Part shown: in pieces, positions 11,710 to 24,040 of the stretch | Layout of the letters: the number at the start of each line of letters is the position of its first letter | Numbering within the stretch: the first letter of the stretch is position 1 | Assembly (NCBI GenBank): GCA_027563935.2 | Contig: CM050447.1 | Location: forward strand, 80,771,461 to 80,835,460 | Direction of reading: 5' to 3' | Source: Costus lasius | Taxonomy: Eukaryota > Streptophyta > Magnoliopsida > Zingiberales > Costaceae | Length of the DNA: 64,000 nt | The notes under the pieces: model-generated | Told to the model about the DNA's origin: nothing | Seen by the model: only the letters and a program-made list of their open reading frames with translations | The model's database searches: none | Program-made: the position numbers and the translations under genes

Positions 11710-12071
11710 TCAGTCCTCCTCGTTGGTGTCAGAGCTGATCTCAACGCCCTCCTCCTATGGACCCTCATCATTGTCATAACCATCATTGTGGATCTCTTGC
11801 TCATCCTCCTCATCAGGTATCAGAGTCGACTTCAGGTCACTAAAGGAAGTTTAGAGAGAAGTCATGAACTTCCCCTTGCGGTTCTGCTCAGCTGCCATCC
11901 TCTCAAGCATAAAGTTCTGGTTGGATAGTTCTTGACAAATCTCATGTTGTCCTTCCTCCAAATGTGAAAATATTTGTTGCATATATTCCCCTTCACGTTG
12001 TTGTTATTCTAGCAGTCATTTCATGAGGGATTCAACACTAGAAGAAGAGGAAGAAGAATATTGACCAGTTA
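11710..12071 (-). pseudogene. C-terminal fragment of Athila env-like ORF (P1)
   Basis: The fragment aligns with the end of the env-like gene at 39975-41415. It carries a serine-rich run, the VESLMK start of a Gln/Glu-rich coiled-coil stretch, and an acidic end with the stop at 11710-11712. Everything upstream is cut at about 12071, where the sequence switches to a different Athila LTR (R). The function of this protein in Athila elements is unproven; a role like a retroviral envelope has been suggested from its position after pol. Confidence 0.65.
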
Positions 12072-13188
12072 ACGTATCTAGACCCATTAAGTTCTTTGAA
12101 AAACCTTGTAAATCCTTCAAGTAAATCTGAACTACTCTCATGATCGAATTTACAGGTTTGAAAAGAATATATCTAGCGTTGCGATTCACCTCTCGGTCCT
12201 TCTCGCAATGTCTAACAAGCAAATTTGCTTGGCCCGAGTAAACTTCGAATTAAGCACAATTCTAATCAAATCATATTATAACAATCATTTCAAAGAGTGG
12301 AAATAAAATAATCGATTCATAATGTAAGTGGGTTACATCCCAAATCCCAAAATTGGAATTTACTCGCTCATGTTCATAATGCACAGCATGTATATTTGAT
12401 GAACTAGCATTAAATCCTATTTAAATTACATGAAATTCACTAAGAAAACAAATAGAAAAGCTTCTCCTTGATTTGGAGATGAAGAAGAATTGGTCAACCT
12501 TTCCTTTTGCGTGAAGTATCGCCGAAAAGTTGACTTGAAACTCCGAAATCCCCTCTACAGTTGCCACTGTTTGTTCACGTTCGAAAATCCCCTCCTGACC
12601 CTGCAAAAAATTGAACCTTTTATACTTTAATCCATCAGGAACCCTTCAAGGAATGAACCTGGAGAGTTTAGTTCAAATCTGGTTTGATTTGGAGTCGAAT
12701 CGAGTGAAAATATCGAAGGGGCGGAAACTTTCATGGCCTGTAATGTGTTTACGGCTGAGGCCATAATTGTTTCTATGAATATGGCTTTTGTACACAGAAA
12801 GTTTCACGGACCATGAAGGCTTCATGGCCTCACCCATGAATGTTTCTGTGAACTTTTTAACTTAGCCGATTTTCATCACCCTTCGAACACATAATTATAG
12901 TCGGCCGAGATAATTGCGGCTAAGGCCATAAATGTTGCGTTTTTCACTATTTTAAATCCAAATTTGACGTGCAACCTTGTGATCTTCTTGGGAAATGTGC
13001 TAAGGCTTCAAAACGTAGAAAATCTATCATTTTGTGCCTTTTTACCTGCATTTTCATTAAAACCAAAGAAAGTGAAGATTATATACCAAATGAAGTAAAA
13101 AATGCTAGAAACTAGTATAAAATCATGAGATAAGCCTAAAATATAGCATAAAATACAGGTAAAAATGCGGTGTGCATATAACACATCA
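12072..13188 (-). repeat. Athila-type LTR, family R, truncated
   Basis: The right end is ACACATCA at 13188, directly followed by the Athila polypurine tract and the AGGACAAGCAAAG block. The middle resembles LTR Q2 (43540-43680) and LTR P. The terminal part expected on the left is absent because the LTR abuts the P1 env-like fragment at about 12071 with no terminal TG. TACGG-type motifs at 12720-12940 are mostly decayed. Confidence 0.6.
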
Positions 13189-14788
13189 AAATACCCTAGG
13201 CTTAAAACTTTGCTTGTCCTCAAGCAATATTGTAATATATATTGAGAATGTAAAGATAAGGAACACTCTTTGTTTACCCTTTAATAATGTCTTTAGTCCA
13301 CAATTTAAGCACTCAATCTATTAGAACTTGGGAAGTTTAAGAAATAACATGATAGAAATAAATTCTCAAGATTTTACAATCCAAGATGGATAAAATTCAT
13401 AATTCATGTCATAACATTCAATTCTCACTTACTAAGTATCAAATACTCTCATCTTAATAAATCCACTTAACTTAACAGATAAAACTTCCACTTCAAGAAT
13501 TTTAGTGATGTTAAAGATAAGAAACTTTTAATGCAATTTAGTCTTTAAACAATTATGTGTCATTTCCTGTTAGCATCATAACATTGTTTAAAGTATACCG
13601 CAGAGCAGTATAATTTAACTCATAGTCTCAATCTTAAAGTGAGCGGAGTTGTCCACTTGACCTACAGCTTTCTCTTTTTCTCCATTTTTATTCTATCATT
13701 CATTTTTTTAGAGTACATTTCTGGAGAAAGCCGGTCAGTGGTATGGTATCTAAATCGTTAACGATCTTTTTACATGAGGGATAAATATTTACTTTTATGA
13801 TTTTCCCTCTGTTACTTGTTCGCAATAGATTTAAAGTATACCAAACAACGGTATAATATAACTCATGACTTAAGATTCCTCAACTAGAGGAGTTGGAGCC
13901 AGTCTCAATTAAAGAAATATCACTAATTTTCTATTCATAAAAAAGTTCTCCATCAAGCAAAGATAGATAGATTAAACTTCAAGTAAATTCTACTATACAG
14001 ATGTCTCATGAATGTACATCAATTTACATATGTATTTTATCAATACCAGAATTGAATTTACTCAACAATTTAAGTCTATATGGAATTTCAAAAATTCCTA
14101 AGTCATCAAATCGATCACTCAAAATGTTTCCTAAGTTCAGAATTAAAGACAAAACAAACTTGTGTATCCTTAAAAATCATAAACATTCAAATACATATCT
14201 ATAAAGCTTTGAAGGAAAAAGAAAAACATGAAGGGACACCCTAGACTTAAATTGTTACATGTGTATAAACATTAATATAATGAATGAAGGATTTCAGAAA
14301 AAAATTTTGCAAGAGTTCCCTTTGTAATGTGAGTGAAAACTTGTACAATTATATAAAAGGACGGAAACATGACCAAGAAAAATCCAAAAATTATATCACA
14401 ACTAAGATATCAACAATTTATATTGTAAACAAGTTTCAAATATCAAATACCATCATGTTTCACTATTAAAATCGCATTTTACCATTTCAGAATCACTATT
14501 CATTTTAAATATCAAAACTATACCAATTTTACTCAAAAGACAACCAAATCATCACAATACCATCTAGAATGTAAGATATCGAATGAAACTACAGGTATAC
14601 TACACAATTTCAAAGTACAACACACACACACACAAATAAAACATAAAAATATAGCGTGCGCACTGCATCAGCATCCAATCTACTAAGTCCTGCTCAAGAA
14701 AATGCATGTAAGATATCTCTAAAGTATAATGAACGATAAGAACATAAGCATGAAAATAAATAAATATCAGAGATACTCACAAGACTCA
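13189..14788 (-). other. Athila 3' untranslated region (R)
   Basis: This AT-rich region without genes starts with the polypurine side (GCCTAGGGTATTT on the minus strand) at 13189 and ends at the env-like stop codon at 14789. It includes short duplications, for example two near-copies of TAAAGTATACC...ACAACGGTATAAT around 13590 and 13830, and a CA run near 14617. Confidence 0.6.
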
Positions 14789-17029
14789 TCAATCAGTTTC
14801 TATATGCTCAGAATCCTCCTCCTCGCCTCTAGTATGTTGTGTCGATGAAGACAGGAGACGTCGCCGCAATAACTCCTCGATCGCGCATAGGGACTCAAGT
14901 GTCCTCATCTGACCCTACTCCAAGCGCGATATGTCATTGCGCATCCTCTGCTGCTTGGCTCATATCTGCTCTAAAGAAAGGTCTGGTGTTGCTGAGGTAG
15001 ATGGTCCAGCAGATGTAGATGGCCTAGCAAAGGTAGACGACTCGACTGGACCTCACTAGGACCTCCCCCATCTCGTGTGCAGGCTTAGAAATCCTCGGCG
15101 ATGAAGGAGGTGAAGTTGCCTCACTAGGACCTCCCCCACTTCATGTGGTATCCACGATCCAGTTCTGTTGTACATGAACCATAGTACGGTTCATGTTTGG
15201 CAGCCTCATGGTGATATCTGTATGCCTGAACATAAGATGATACAAGCTGCCCAGCCTCGTAATCATCTTAATAGAAATGTAGGCATCCATGTCCAATCTA
15301 GGATTGCCCTTCGCCTCGTTCAACCCTGAGGGATGAATATCGAGGGCAAGAGCAATGGTGGAAATAAAACCACCCTTAACTAAAACTCCCCTCCACGCCC
15401 TAGCTACCTTATAAATCTGCTTCACAAGGTAAAATAGAGTGCTAGCGTGGAATCCGGTCAACATGGTCCATAAGAAAAATAACTCAGAAGATCTGACCAT
15501 GCCATCACTTTTTGCTCTCCCAAAGATGGTGTGCACGAGTACCCGATGCATATATCTAAATACTGGGATGGATAGACGTGTGGCTCTGGTAGTTCTCATA
15601 TCAAATGCTCCCTCTCCAACTATCTGCCCCCAGAAAGTCCTATCGGAGTACTCATGAGGGCGATGTCTAGTACCATCTGAGGGAAACCCAAAAATGTGAC
15701 TAACCTGGTCAAGTGTAAGCACATGGTCGTAGTTCTCCAACTGAAATGCGATCTGCCCTTGATCTCTGTCATCATAGTTATGCAGTGTGATATGGACAGA
15801 ACTGAAGAAATCCAGGGTCAACTGGACATATGTGGGGTGCCTCTGATAATAAAAATCCTACCACCCTATGTTCGAGAACATCCACTGGATGTCATTGAAC
15901 AATCATAGGGTCTGCAAAGTATGGTCACCCCAGTATCTAGTGCTAAGAACTCCTCGAGTTGTCATAGCTCGGTATCTCCTCTCCTACTCTCTACTCCTAT
16001 ATCCGATATGTCGTGGATAAGGAGTAAGAACAGGAGGTGGTTGTCATGCTCGTCTCCTCTCTACTGCCTCAGGCTCTGATGCTATAGGAGATGGCTCCAG
16101 TGATGATGGCTCTAAAGATACGGCTGGTGAATGCTCTGATGATGGCTCAGGTGAAGGCAGATGTATCTCTGGTTAAGCAGTATCAGCTGGTAAAGAAGCT
16201 GGAGCTGGCATCTCAATGTCATGTGATATCCCTGATGCAGGTGGTGCTATCTCAGGAGCCACAAATGGCTCAGGTGCAACTAATGGTGAAGAATGTAGCT
16301 TTGGTATGTCCACTGAGATCTCTGGTAAATCAGCAAATATCTTAGGAGATCCCTCCTCATCGTCTAGTAACTCTGGTGTAGGAGCCTCGGGGACGGGTAA
16401 GTCTCCTTGTGCTGAAGATGGAGAGGGGATCTCAGGAGTCTGAACTGTATCGCACACAACGTCCTCTATTTCCATATACTTTGTATCATCATGTGAAACA
16501 GACGCTGGTAAATCAGAAGGAGGTACTGATGTGGTAGCCTCCACCACATCCATGGGGGCAACATCAGTCTGTGTCTCAACTGCATGCTCCATCTCATCTG
16601 CTGCAGGAGCCAACTCTAGGGGTGCTACAGATGTCTCTGTAGTCTCTGGTACTGGTGATAATGGTCTAGTGACTCTCCTCCCCAAGTAGTAGTGGATTGA
16701 CCTATACGCTTCCTAGCGTACCATCTAGCAATCCTCTAGTCACAGCACTCTGGCCTATCAGCAAGCCTCTCAGATATGATATATAGCTCTGCAGAGCTAG
16801 TTGGCTCAGGTACTGTAGCCTGTGATGTACTAAGAGCTGAGGGTGTGCTCGGAGCCTATGATGTTTGCATCTGAGTCTCAGGCTCCGAGTCGTCATAGAC
16901 AATCCGCTCAAAAGTATCCGAGTAGAATCCGAATACCATCATATACATATACCGTGGAGCGGGTCCAATGTATCTACTCTTCATCACAACTCCATAGGGT
17001 CTAGGCATCACTGATCTCCTCAGTGCCAT
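14789..17029 (-). pseudogene. Athila ORF1/env-like gene (R copy)
   Basis: This is the third gene of Athila elements, downstream of gag-pol, with unproven function. Start MALRRSVMPRPYG at 17029 matches the PYG block of the copy at 27191. A long Pro/Glu/Ala-rich acidic region (about 170 residues, 16685-16173) follows, then DIQWMFSNIGW near 15880. The best-preserved piece is 15821-15141, the ATHILA ORF1 domain, with HRVLVHTIFGR and VKGGFISTIALALDI blocks. The end is acidic (EEEDSEHIETD) with the stop at 14789-14791. At least two stops and several frame changes break it. It sits next to a spacer interrupted by a solo M LTR. Confidence 0.75.
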
Positions 17030-17076
17030 AATATCAGTCAAATCAATCTACAATATTTAGATTTAACCCAAACACC

Positions 17077-18878
17077 TATTAGTGTTTATGCCCTAGGACC
17101 TCAGGATGGTCCATTGGGATATGTGTATCACATCTAGTTGATAGATGAGTTATCCTGGTATTGTTGTTATCATGCAAGTTTGTACATCTACGCATATGTA
17201 CATTTGCAAATACAATGTCCCTAAGAGATAGATTTTATCTAGTCTCTGTGTTTATCCCTGGTCGAGAATCATGGTGGATATGGGACAGCTATGATTCTCT
17301 TGAGACTAGTATATGCGCTAGTTGAGCACGGGTTGCTAACGCAGGCATATGGGTATATCAAGGGAGATATACAGCATCGACCCGCCGTGAGGATTCATCC
17401 CAGTGTCACGAGATGAATATCACAGTGACAGAGTTGCGCTTGTCTTAGACTTGAGGGCATTGGTATCTCTATATAGTGATTGATGTACTTTGATGCAACC
17501 TAACGCTTCACCATAAAAGGGAAGTCATAACGGTTGTCATTGGGTATGTCATAACCTACATGAGAGATTCAATGTGCCAATAGAGGATTTGCCCCTTCCT
17601 TACGGGGAAGCTTGATTGTCCATGGCGCCCTATATGGATGACTGAAAGTGTATGACCATACCCAGGTGAGAACCTGATTTAGTCATGCCATATTATTGGG
17701 ATTAACAAGTGTGACACACTTGCCCAATCTGGACATCAGTTGGCAAAAGGACAAGGCTGCACTTGTACTTTGTCGCAGTTTTAGGGGATGTCGATGATGA
17801 CACCATTCTGATGACTTGGGTAGCAATTATGTACTGCTAGGTGCCACTCATTGCTTGTGATGATTTAGTCATCACTGCCAATGTCTAAAGAACCTACAGG
17901 GTCACACAGCTAGACACTCGAGTTCTCATACTGATCGTTTAGCCTCTGATCGAATCATTGTGTGATTCAGATCTTTTGGGGAATTGATGCATTGAGACTT
18001 TTATAGAGAGGGTGATATTTTATTTTAGTTCATATTCGACCACTAGTTGACTCTAATGGACCACGTTTGACCTCTGTTGACCTATGTTGTCAAAATGAGT
18101 CAAACAAGGGTCTGCGTGCAAGTTTGGGCTTGGCACATTAGTCACATGAATAAAATAAAATTATTAATTGGTAAGAGAATTTTACTCTTGGCTAATTAAT
18201 AACCCTGGGCGCAATTTACAATTAAGTGTGTCTGCGGGGATTCGATCCCATGATGCTTAATTGTGAGTAGGCACATATGCTTGGGCGCATTTACAATTAA
18301 TTGCGTATGCTAGGATTCGAACCCATGATGTGTAATTGTGAGTAGACGCCTATGCTCATTATCCCACATGGGAAGTATCTCCAGTGTGCATCTGGCTCTG
18401 CTATTATAAATAGAGAGGCCTACCTGGGAGATTGTTTTGTACCAGACACTTCTCTTGTCTCTAGTTGTCGCCTCCCCTCTGCTCCTTGGCATGAAGGTCT
18501 AGGAGGTGACAACAATAAAAGTTTTTTGGCATCAAAGGTTGGGACAAGTGGCAGTGCTACCCACTCCTTGTCGCCAACATCCCTTCTTCTCCTTGGCAGT
18601 GGCGCAAGTTGAGAAGGCTAGAGGCGTGGATCTCATCTTCCGGGGCTAGCACCCAGCGCGGAGATTGGAGAGGAATCGAGGAGTCCGTGTGTCCGCGATT
18701 GCAGAGGACGGGCCCTTGCGCGTCTTTATCATCGGCTGCTTCTAAAAGTTGCTTGATAAGGTACTATCCCTATCACATCCCTTGTATTCTTCGTAAGTCG
18801 GTCCTTGTTGAATTAGGAATCTTGTTTCGGGCTCGCATCCGCTGTTTTCATTTTCTTATAGCCCGGGGATTCCCAACA
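17077..18878 (+). repeat. Solo Copia LTR, family M, with 5-bp target duplication
   Basis: It runs from TATTAGTGTTTATGCCC (first TG changed to TA) to GGGGATTCCCAACA. ACACC flanks it on both sides (17072-17076 and 18879-18883), so it inserted as a complete element and lost its interior by LTR-LTR recombination. Compared with the copy at 6922-8628 it is about 95 bp longer, mainly because a 75-bp unit starting near 18208 is duplicated. A TATAAATA box lies at 18405-18412. It landed in the spacer upstream of the env-like gene. Confidence 0.93.
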
Positions 18879-18883
18879 ACACC

Positions 18884-19601
18884 GTGATTGCTACAGTAAT
18901 CCAAAAAATCGCTCGTGAAAGTTCTATGAAAATCTATCCAAAAATCCCAGCAAACCACTCCAAATCGATACTGAAAGTATGCATTCCAAGTCCAAAGACT
19001 GAAAAGTAGAATTGGGGAGAGTTTGCTCATAAAGCCAAAGAGAAATCGGGTAGAAATCGATCGTCGGTGGTAAAACTCATGTTCTGCGAACGCTTGCCGC
19101 TTCTCCTAAAAAACCAACCAAAATCCGATAAAAGATCATCAGAAAAGACTCTTTGATGGTGGAGGAAAGTCCGAGGAAAGATTTCGTCGCAAGAGGCGAA
19201 AGAAATCGTTGAAAATTGGCAGTTTATGGAGATAGGCATGAACCCTAGTCCGCCTGTAAAGTTAGTAACATAAGAACTTACGGCTCGTAACTAGTTTGTT
19301 GTTGCGACCATAATTACTCCTGTATGCACAGTCCCTTTATAATTAAAATCACGGCCCACAATTTATTTACAGGTCTGGCCGTAAAAGTTGCGCAAATCCT
19401 TCATTCTTTACAAAATAATTTCCAAACAATTCCCAAAAAAATCCTGCATGTAAAACAACAGTTTTAGATGTTTTTTTTATATAAAAGTTCATCAAAATAT
19501 GCTGATAAAATTAACTAAAAATTCAAAGAAGATAAATTAAGTAAAGAAAAATAGAAACTGAAAATCCTAGAATGAATAAGGTCCAAAGTCTCTGGGTTGC
19601 C
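18884..19601 (-). other. Spacer between gag-protease and env-like gene (R copy)
   Basis: With 17030-17076 this makes a spacer of about 760 bp. Near 19590-19620 it carries the TTGCCTC…AAGCGC…GTTTAA block that also follows integrase at 42477-42510, so protease has been joined straight to the post-integrase sequence. TACGG/CCGTA motifs lie at 19240-19390. No gene is seen in it. Confidence 0.6.
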
Positions 19602-20610
19602 TCATAGGAAGCGCTTGTTTAAGGTCATTAGCTTAACCAACGCAGTGTTTAATCTTCCTTCAAGTGGATCAGAGGCGTAATGAATAATGGGAAGTTGCTC
19701 ATCTCCACGCCCTTCCAAGTCATAACGTCTGCTTAATTTTGAAATTTGGGACAACGCCCATGCTCCATCTTTCTTCTCTTTATCCCTTTTATGCTTCAAG
19801 AAATTTTCCAAGGGACCTTCATCAAATTTTATGATATCTCCATCATTGGACTTGCTTCCCTTCACTTCAGAGGATTGGTGGAAGCCTACAAAATAAGGCC
19901 TTTTAGATTTCAAAGAAAAATCATATATCAATACACTCTCACCAAGATTCAACGTTAATCTCCCATTTCTCATTTAACATATCTATAATGGCCCCTGTAC
20001 TTGCCAAAAATGGTCTACCTAAAATAACTGGTGACTTAGTATCTTCTTTCATATCAACAATCATAAAATCAATCAAAATAGAAAAGTCATCAATTTTAAC
20101 AGACAAATTCTCTAAAATTCCAACAGGCTGTTGAACAAAACCATTAGCAAATTGAAGTGAAATTTCAGCAGGTTTCATTTCTCTACTGTCTACTTTCCCA
20201 ATCATATATGAGGGCATCAAACTTATACTCGCCTCCAAATCACATAAAGCATATTCAATAAAGAACTTACCCACTTGGCAGGGAATTGAAACATCTCTAA
20301 GATCTTTTACCTTTGCTATCTCCATATGCTCACTTACCTGGCTGCTCTTTACTTCAGATTTTCCAATATCAAGTTTTCCCTGATCCGCTCTCAATAGCCT
20401 CTGGAGGAAAGAAACTGGTGGAACATATGCAGGCGGACCTACATATTTTTCCCCCCTCTCTTTCTCCTCTAATTTCTCTACTTCAAGTGAAGTCTCCTCA
20501 GGCTTGTCCTCAAAATCTTCGAGTGCAGAATTCTCAATAGGCTCTCCAGGTACATCAAGGTGTTCGCCATTCACAACAGTGACGGCATTGCAATGTTCCC
20601 TGGGATTCAT
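19602..20610 (-). pseudogene. Athila aspartic protease and short tail, no polymerase
   Basis: The protease would cut the Gag polyprotein. Frame 20610-19939 holds an N-terminal linker (YVPPVSFLQRLL), then DVSIPCQVGKF, the active-site block CDLEASISLMP and VILGRPFLASTGAIIDM. The active-site Asp is present but the following Gly of DLGAS is Glu, which should impair it. The frame slips near 19950 into a second open stretch (19973-19602) that finishes the protease and adds a Lys/Asp-rich tail. No reverse transcriptase, RNase H or integrase follows. The tail runs into the sequence that in a fuller copy lies after integrase, so the polymerase was deleted. Confidence 0.8.
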
Positions 20611-21464
20611 CTCTGGTTATCCCAAAAGTTTCCCTATGGGCCTATTAGAAGTACTCGCCTATTGAGCTATCTAGCACTCTAACATCTTATTGTGGGTAGC
20701 CAGGGTATCCACATGGGATGTTAGACACTTGATAGCATCAGAGACATCCTCGTTATACTTCTTTTGATCTACAACAAATCCTTCCAAAAAGGGTCTCCAA
20801 GTTAGACTTCTGGGGCTATCCATATTGCCTCGATTGAAAACCTGGTGGTGGCATGTTATTCTGCTGATTGTACTATGGAGGAGCTTGCCCTTGGTTGTTC
20901 TTGTATGATGGATTAGGGTAGTTCCTCCAAATTGGATTATAGGTTGCAAAATACGGGTCATTCACTGGTCTTTGATTGAAGTTTTCCAAGGCATTGACCT
21001 GCTCCTGACAAGAGTCATCATGTGATGAAGTTAAGAGTTGACAATCAGATGAATTATGTCCTGAGATACCACACACTTCATGGGAAACACCATTAATGAC
21101 AACTGAGGGAAAAGTAAAAGAATCTAGTATCTGTGCTAGAGAATCTACCTTTCCTGCTAGGGATGTTAAGGAGTCATTGCTATACTTACCAACACCAGTG
21201 GACAAGGTACCTCGCTCATTGGACTAGTGGTTATGGTTCATAGCCATGTCCTCAAGCAAGGTAGTAGCATCCTCCACGCTCTTGCATATTAAAGCTCCCC
21301 CAGCCGCATCATCCACCATTAGCTTTGTGTTGTAGTCTAATCCATTGTAGAAGATGTGGATTAGGACCCACTTCTCGTGCCCATGGTGAGGACACATATG
21401 CTGGAGCTCCTTGAAGCGATCCCTTGCGTTTATAAAGACATTCTCCCTCACGTTGTCCAAAACA
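20611..21464 (-). pseudogene. gag: Athila gag, C-terminal half
   Basis: Capsid part: INARDRFKELQHMCPHHGHE with the FYNGLDYNTKLMVDDAAGG block typical of Athila gag (21460-21224). A degraded nucleocapsid motif follows, in which CGISGHNSSDC keeps C, H and the last C but lacks the first Cys (HEV in place of CEV). A Pro/Asn/Gln-rich stretch (NPIWRNYPNPSYKNNQGQ) comes next. Frames change at least three times and there are stops near 21230 and 20880. The N-terminal half lies at 23393-23902, on the other side of a solo LTR. Confidence 0.8.
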
Positions 21465-21469
21465 TGTAT

Positions 21470-23387
21470 TGTTGTGTCCGCAAGTGCACGGATACTCGAA
21501 GTAATAATTAAGATATCGAACCACAGAGACCTCGTTTGCCAAGTACCGAATAATTAATTTCTTATTAGCTAGGCAACCAAAAATATGAAAGTAAACTATC
21601 GAAAGCTACACAAAAATATTAGAGAGAGAAACTGAGACTAGGGTTTCATCCACCTTAATTTCCATGACTAGATATGAATAGATGTTCGTCAATCAAATTT
21701 TATCATGATAAAGATATAATTTACTTCATAAAGAAATCATCTCGCTTTCGTGCAGACAATTTACAAAGAACCGATCCTCACTTTCATGCAAGATCTATTC
21801 AATGCTAAAGATAAGTAAATCATTGATAAAGAACTCAAGGATCACTTTCATGCATTTGAATTCTAAATCAATCATCTTAAGTGAAAGTTACATACTTTCA
21901 TACTATAATTTTCTCTTGTTCTACTTAAGGTTCTCCAACAATCCTATACTTGATTTCTCACAGTATTATCATGTTTAACACATTAAATCGATCCTAGATC
22001 CAAATTATTAAGATGGCATTATACTTCTAAAATTGAGAAATAGGAACAAACCTAATTTCTTACGATGAATTCCTAACATTCAATTTTAGAGTTCCAAGTT
22101 CTCAGTGAATCACCTTTCGATCCATATCGCGAAAACTCTAAAACATGCTAATAATATGAATCTATGGAGAATTAAAGGCAATCATCACATAAGTAGAATT
22201 ATCATGGTAAAATCATCATGACGAAAGTAAAAAAATAATCTAGTCATTAAGAAATTGAGGGGAATTACTCCCCCATGTCCCAAAAAGTGTTTAAGCGAGC
22301 ATAATTGAAGAATTACAATAATCCATAGTATCGGAGGATCAGAAATTGTTGAAAAAGGGGAAAAACAACTTTACAGTACGGCTGTAATAGAAATTACAGC
22401 CGTAATTTCGGTGGTGAATAGTATCGGCGATGAGTGTTCCGTTGATTTCTCCTCCGATCGATCTCCTTTCATTCTGAAACTTCTGGAGTATCTTCTCCTC
22501 CTCTATGCGCAGCCTCCCCTCAAATTCACAGCCAGAGATACACTGTACGATTCTCGGTGGCGAAACCTAGGCGACGGTGAAGAACTTGATTTCTTTTTGA
22601 ATCGTGGATGAAAATTAGGGCTTTTCGTATGTGTCACTTTTGCTCGATCTCATGAGTATTTCCCTTTCTACAGATCTTCAATTGATGGCTTGGATCGTCC
22701 AAAATCATCGGCGCAAGAATCGGGCTTCAATTAGTCCATAAAAATCGCGAATCCGGGTTGTAATTACGGCCGTGAAAACCGTTACGGTAGTGCCGTAATG
22801 TCAGTAGAAAGTCTCGGTACAGAAATCATCCAGAATTACGATACCATGAAATTGATTATGGCAGTGCTGTATTTTCATCAAATCTCTCGAGTGAAAAATC
22901 GACTCAAAATACGGTAGCATCGTAAAATCCACCAAACTTTCTGTACGAAATTGAACCCAGATTACGGCCCGTGAAATCCATTACGGCAGGGCCGTAATTT
23001 CTATAATACTTTCTATGCAAAATCATCCCAAAATACGGTAGCACTCGAAAATTACGGCAGTACCATGGTTTGTTCTGTAGGTGCAGTGAAACCACGGTAC
23101 CGTAATTTTGATTACGGTGATGCCGTAATTTGGTTTGAAGCTCCAATTTGTGTGAAATTTGATATGTAATATTCTCTTGATGGTGGGAATTCATCCATGC
23201 ATATGAATTTGCTTGAAAACGCCTAAAAATAATGCCTTTTTACATGAAAATCATCAAAAAACAAAAAAGAAGTAGATTCCGCAATAATTGATAAAAAAAT
23301 GGCATGAAAATGAGCAAAGAAACATGAATATGACACAAAAAACTCTATCAAATGGTACAAAATTTACTATAAATTTTTGTGTCATCA
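21470..23387 (-). repeat. Solo Athila LTR, family N, inside gag
   Basis: On the plus strand it starts TGTTGTGTCCGC and ends GTGTCATCA, 1918 bp. TGTAT flanks both sides (21465-21469 and 23388-23392). It splits the gag gene of the surrounding Athila copy. The palindrome cluster is at 22740-23135 and the CACGAAAGTG-type motifs are at 21741-21860. Confidence 0.93.
22740..23135 (-). repeat. Cluster of TACGG/CCGTA imperfect palindromes in LTR U3
   Basis: At least ten motifs such as TTACGGTAGTGCCGTAA, TTACGGCAGGGCCGTAA and ACGGTACCGTAA occur in units of 70-80 bp. Several have decayed to TATGG or CTGTA, as expected where methylated CG mutates. Confidence 0.7.
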
Positions 23388-23392
23388 TGTAT

Positions 23393-23902
23393 CATGTTCC
23401 ACAATTGGACTGTCTTGTTGGGTAGGAAGTATTTATTCAGAAAGGTTCTTGAAAGCTCATCCCAAGTGGTGATCAATCTAGCTAGAAGAGAGTACAACCA
23501 AGCTTGTGCGTGGTCCCTGAGAGAAAATGGAAAAGTCTCAGTCTAATTGCGTCAGAAGATACACCGTTTACCTTAATGGTGTCACAGTATTCAAAAAACA
23601 CAGCAAGATGAAGGTTAGGATCCTGATTTGGGGAACCCCCAAACTGGTTCTATTGAACCATTGTCATCAATGCTAGTTTGAGCACAAAATTTTTCGCCTC
23701 CATATTTTGTCGAACTATGCTTGAATTGAAACCCTGTATATTTGGTACTGCAAAATCCCCTCAAAGACTGATTGTTTGCCACCATTGCACCTTCTTCTGA
23801 AGTCTTTTGAGTTCGAAACTGTAGTCTTCTTCGAAGGCAAAATGTGTGTTCGATCTCTGGGTCTTCAAGAAATAAAGTACCTGCACGTGAAACTCTGGGC
23901 AT
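23393..23902 (-). pseudogene. gag: Athila gag, N-terminal part
   Basis: It starts MPRVSRAGTLFLEDPEIEHT at 23902 and follows Athila gag: RRRLQFRTQK, then the NNQSL…FAVPN-type block. Near 23750 the frame slips, and capsid words such as QFGGSPNQDPNLHL, GVSSDAIRLRLFPFSLRDHA and EYFLP-type sequence continue in another frame down to the LTR at 23392. The 5' leader between the start codon and the primer site is about 115 bp. Its other half is at 20611-21464. Confidence 0.78.
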
Positions 23903-24016
23903 ACAATGTATAAGTTAATGTGAAAATAATAATAAAAATAAACAAATGTTGAAACAAAATAAAGAAAAACGCCCAGACTCTAAACTTATCGATCAAATCG
24001 ATATTGATTAGTCTGA

Positions 24017-24034
24017 TCCCCGGCAACGGCGCCA
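24017..24034 (-). other. Primer binding site, tRNA-Asp
   Basis: The minus strand reads TGGCGCCGTTGCCGGGGA, 18 bases complementary to the 3' end of plant tRNA-Asp including CCA. This is the known Athila primer. It lies six bases from the terminus of the LTR at 24041, so that LTR acts as the 5' LTR for the gag to its left. Confidence 0.92.
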
Positions 24035-24040
24035 AAAGCT

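Noticed and set aside
14617..14634. CA dinucleotide run
   Set aside because: An ordinary short microsatellite in an AT-rich untranslated region.
16091..16443. Plus-strand frames opposite the env-like gene
   Set aside because: They are mirror frames of the acidic Pro/Glu-rich region of the minus-strand gene.
22411..22611. 66-codon plus-strand frame in LTR N, similar to 3373-3567 and 35490-35681
   Set aside because: The stretch resembles an exon because it is less AT-rich, but it is in the LTR leader region, and stops and indels differ among the three copies.
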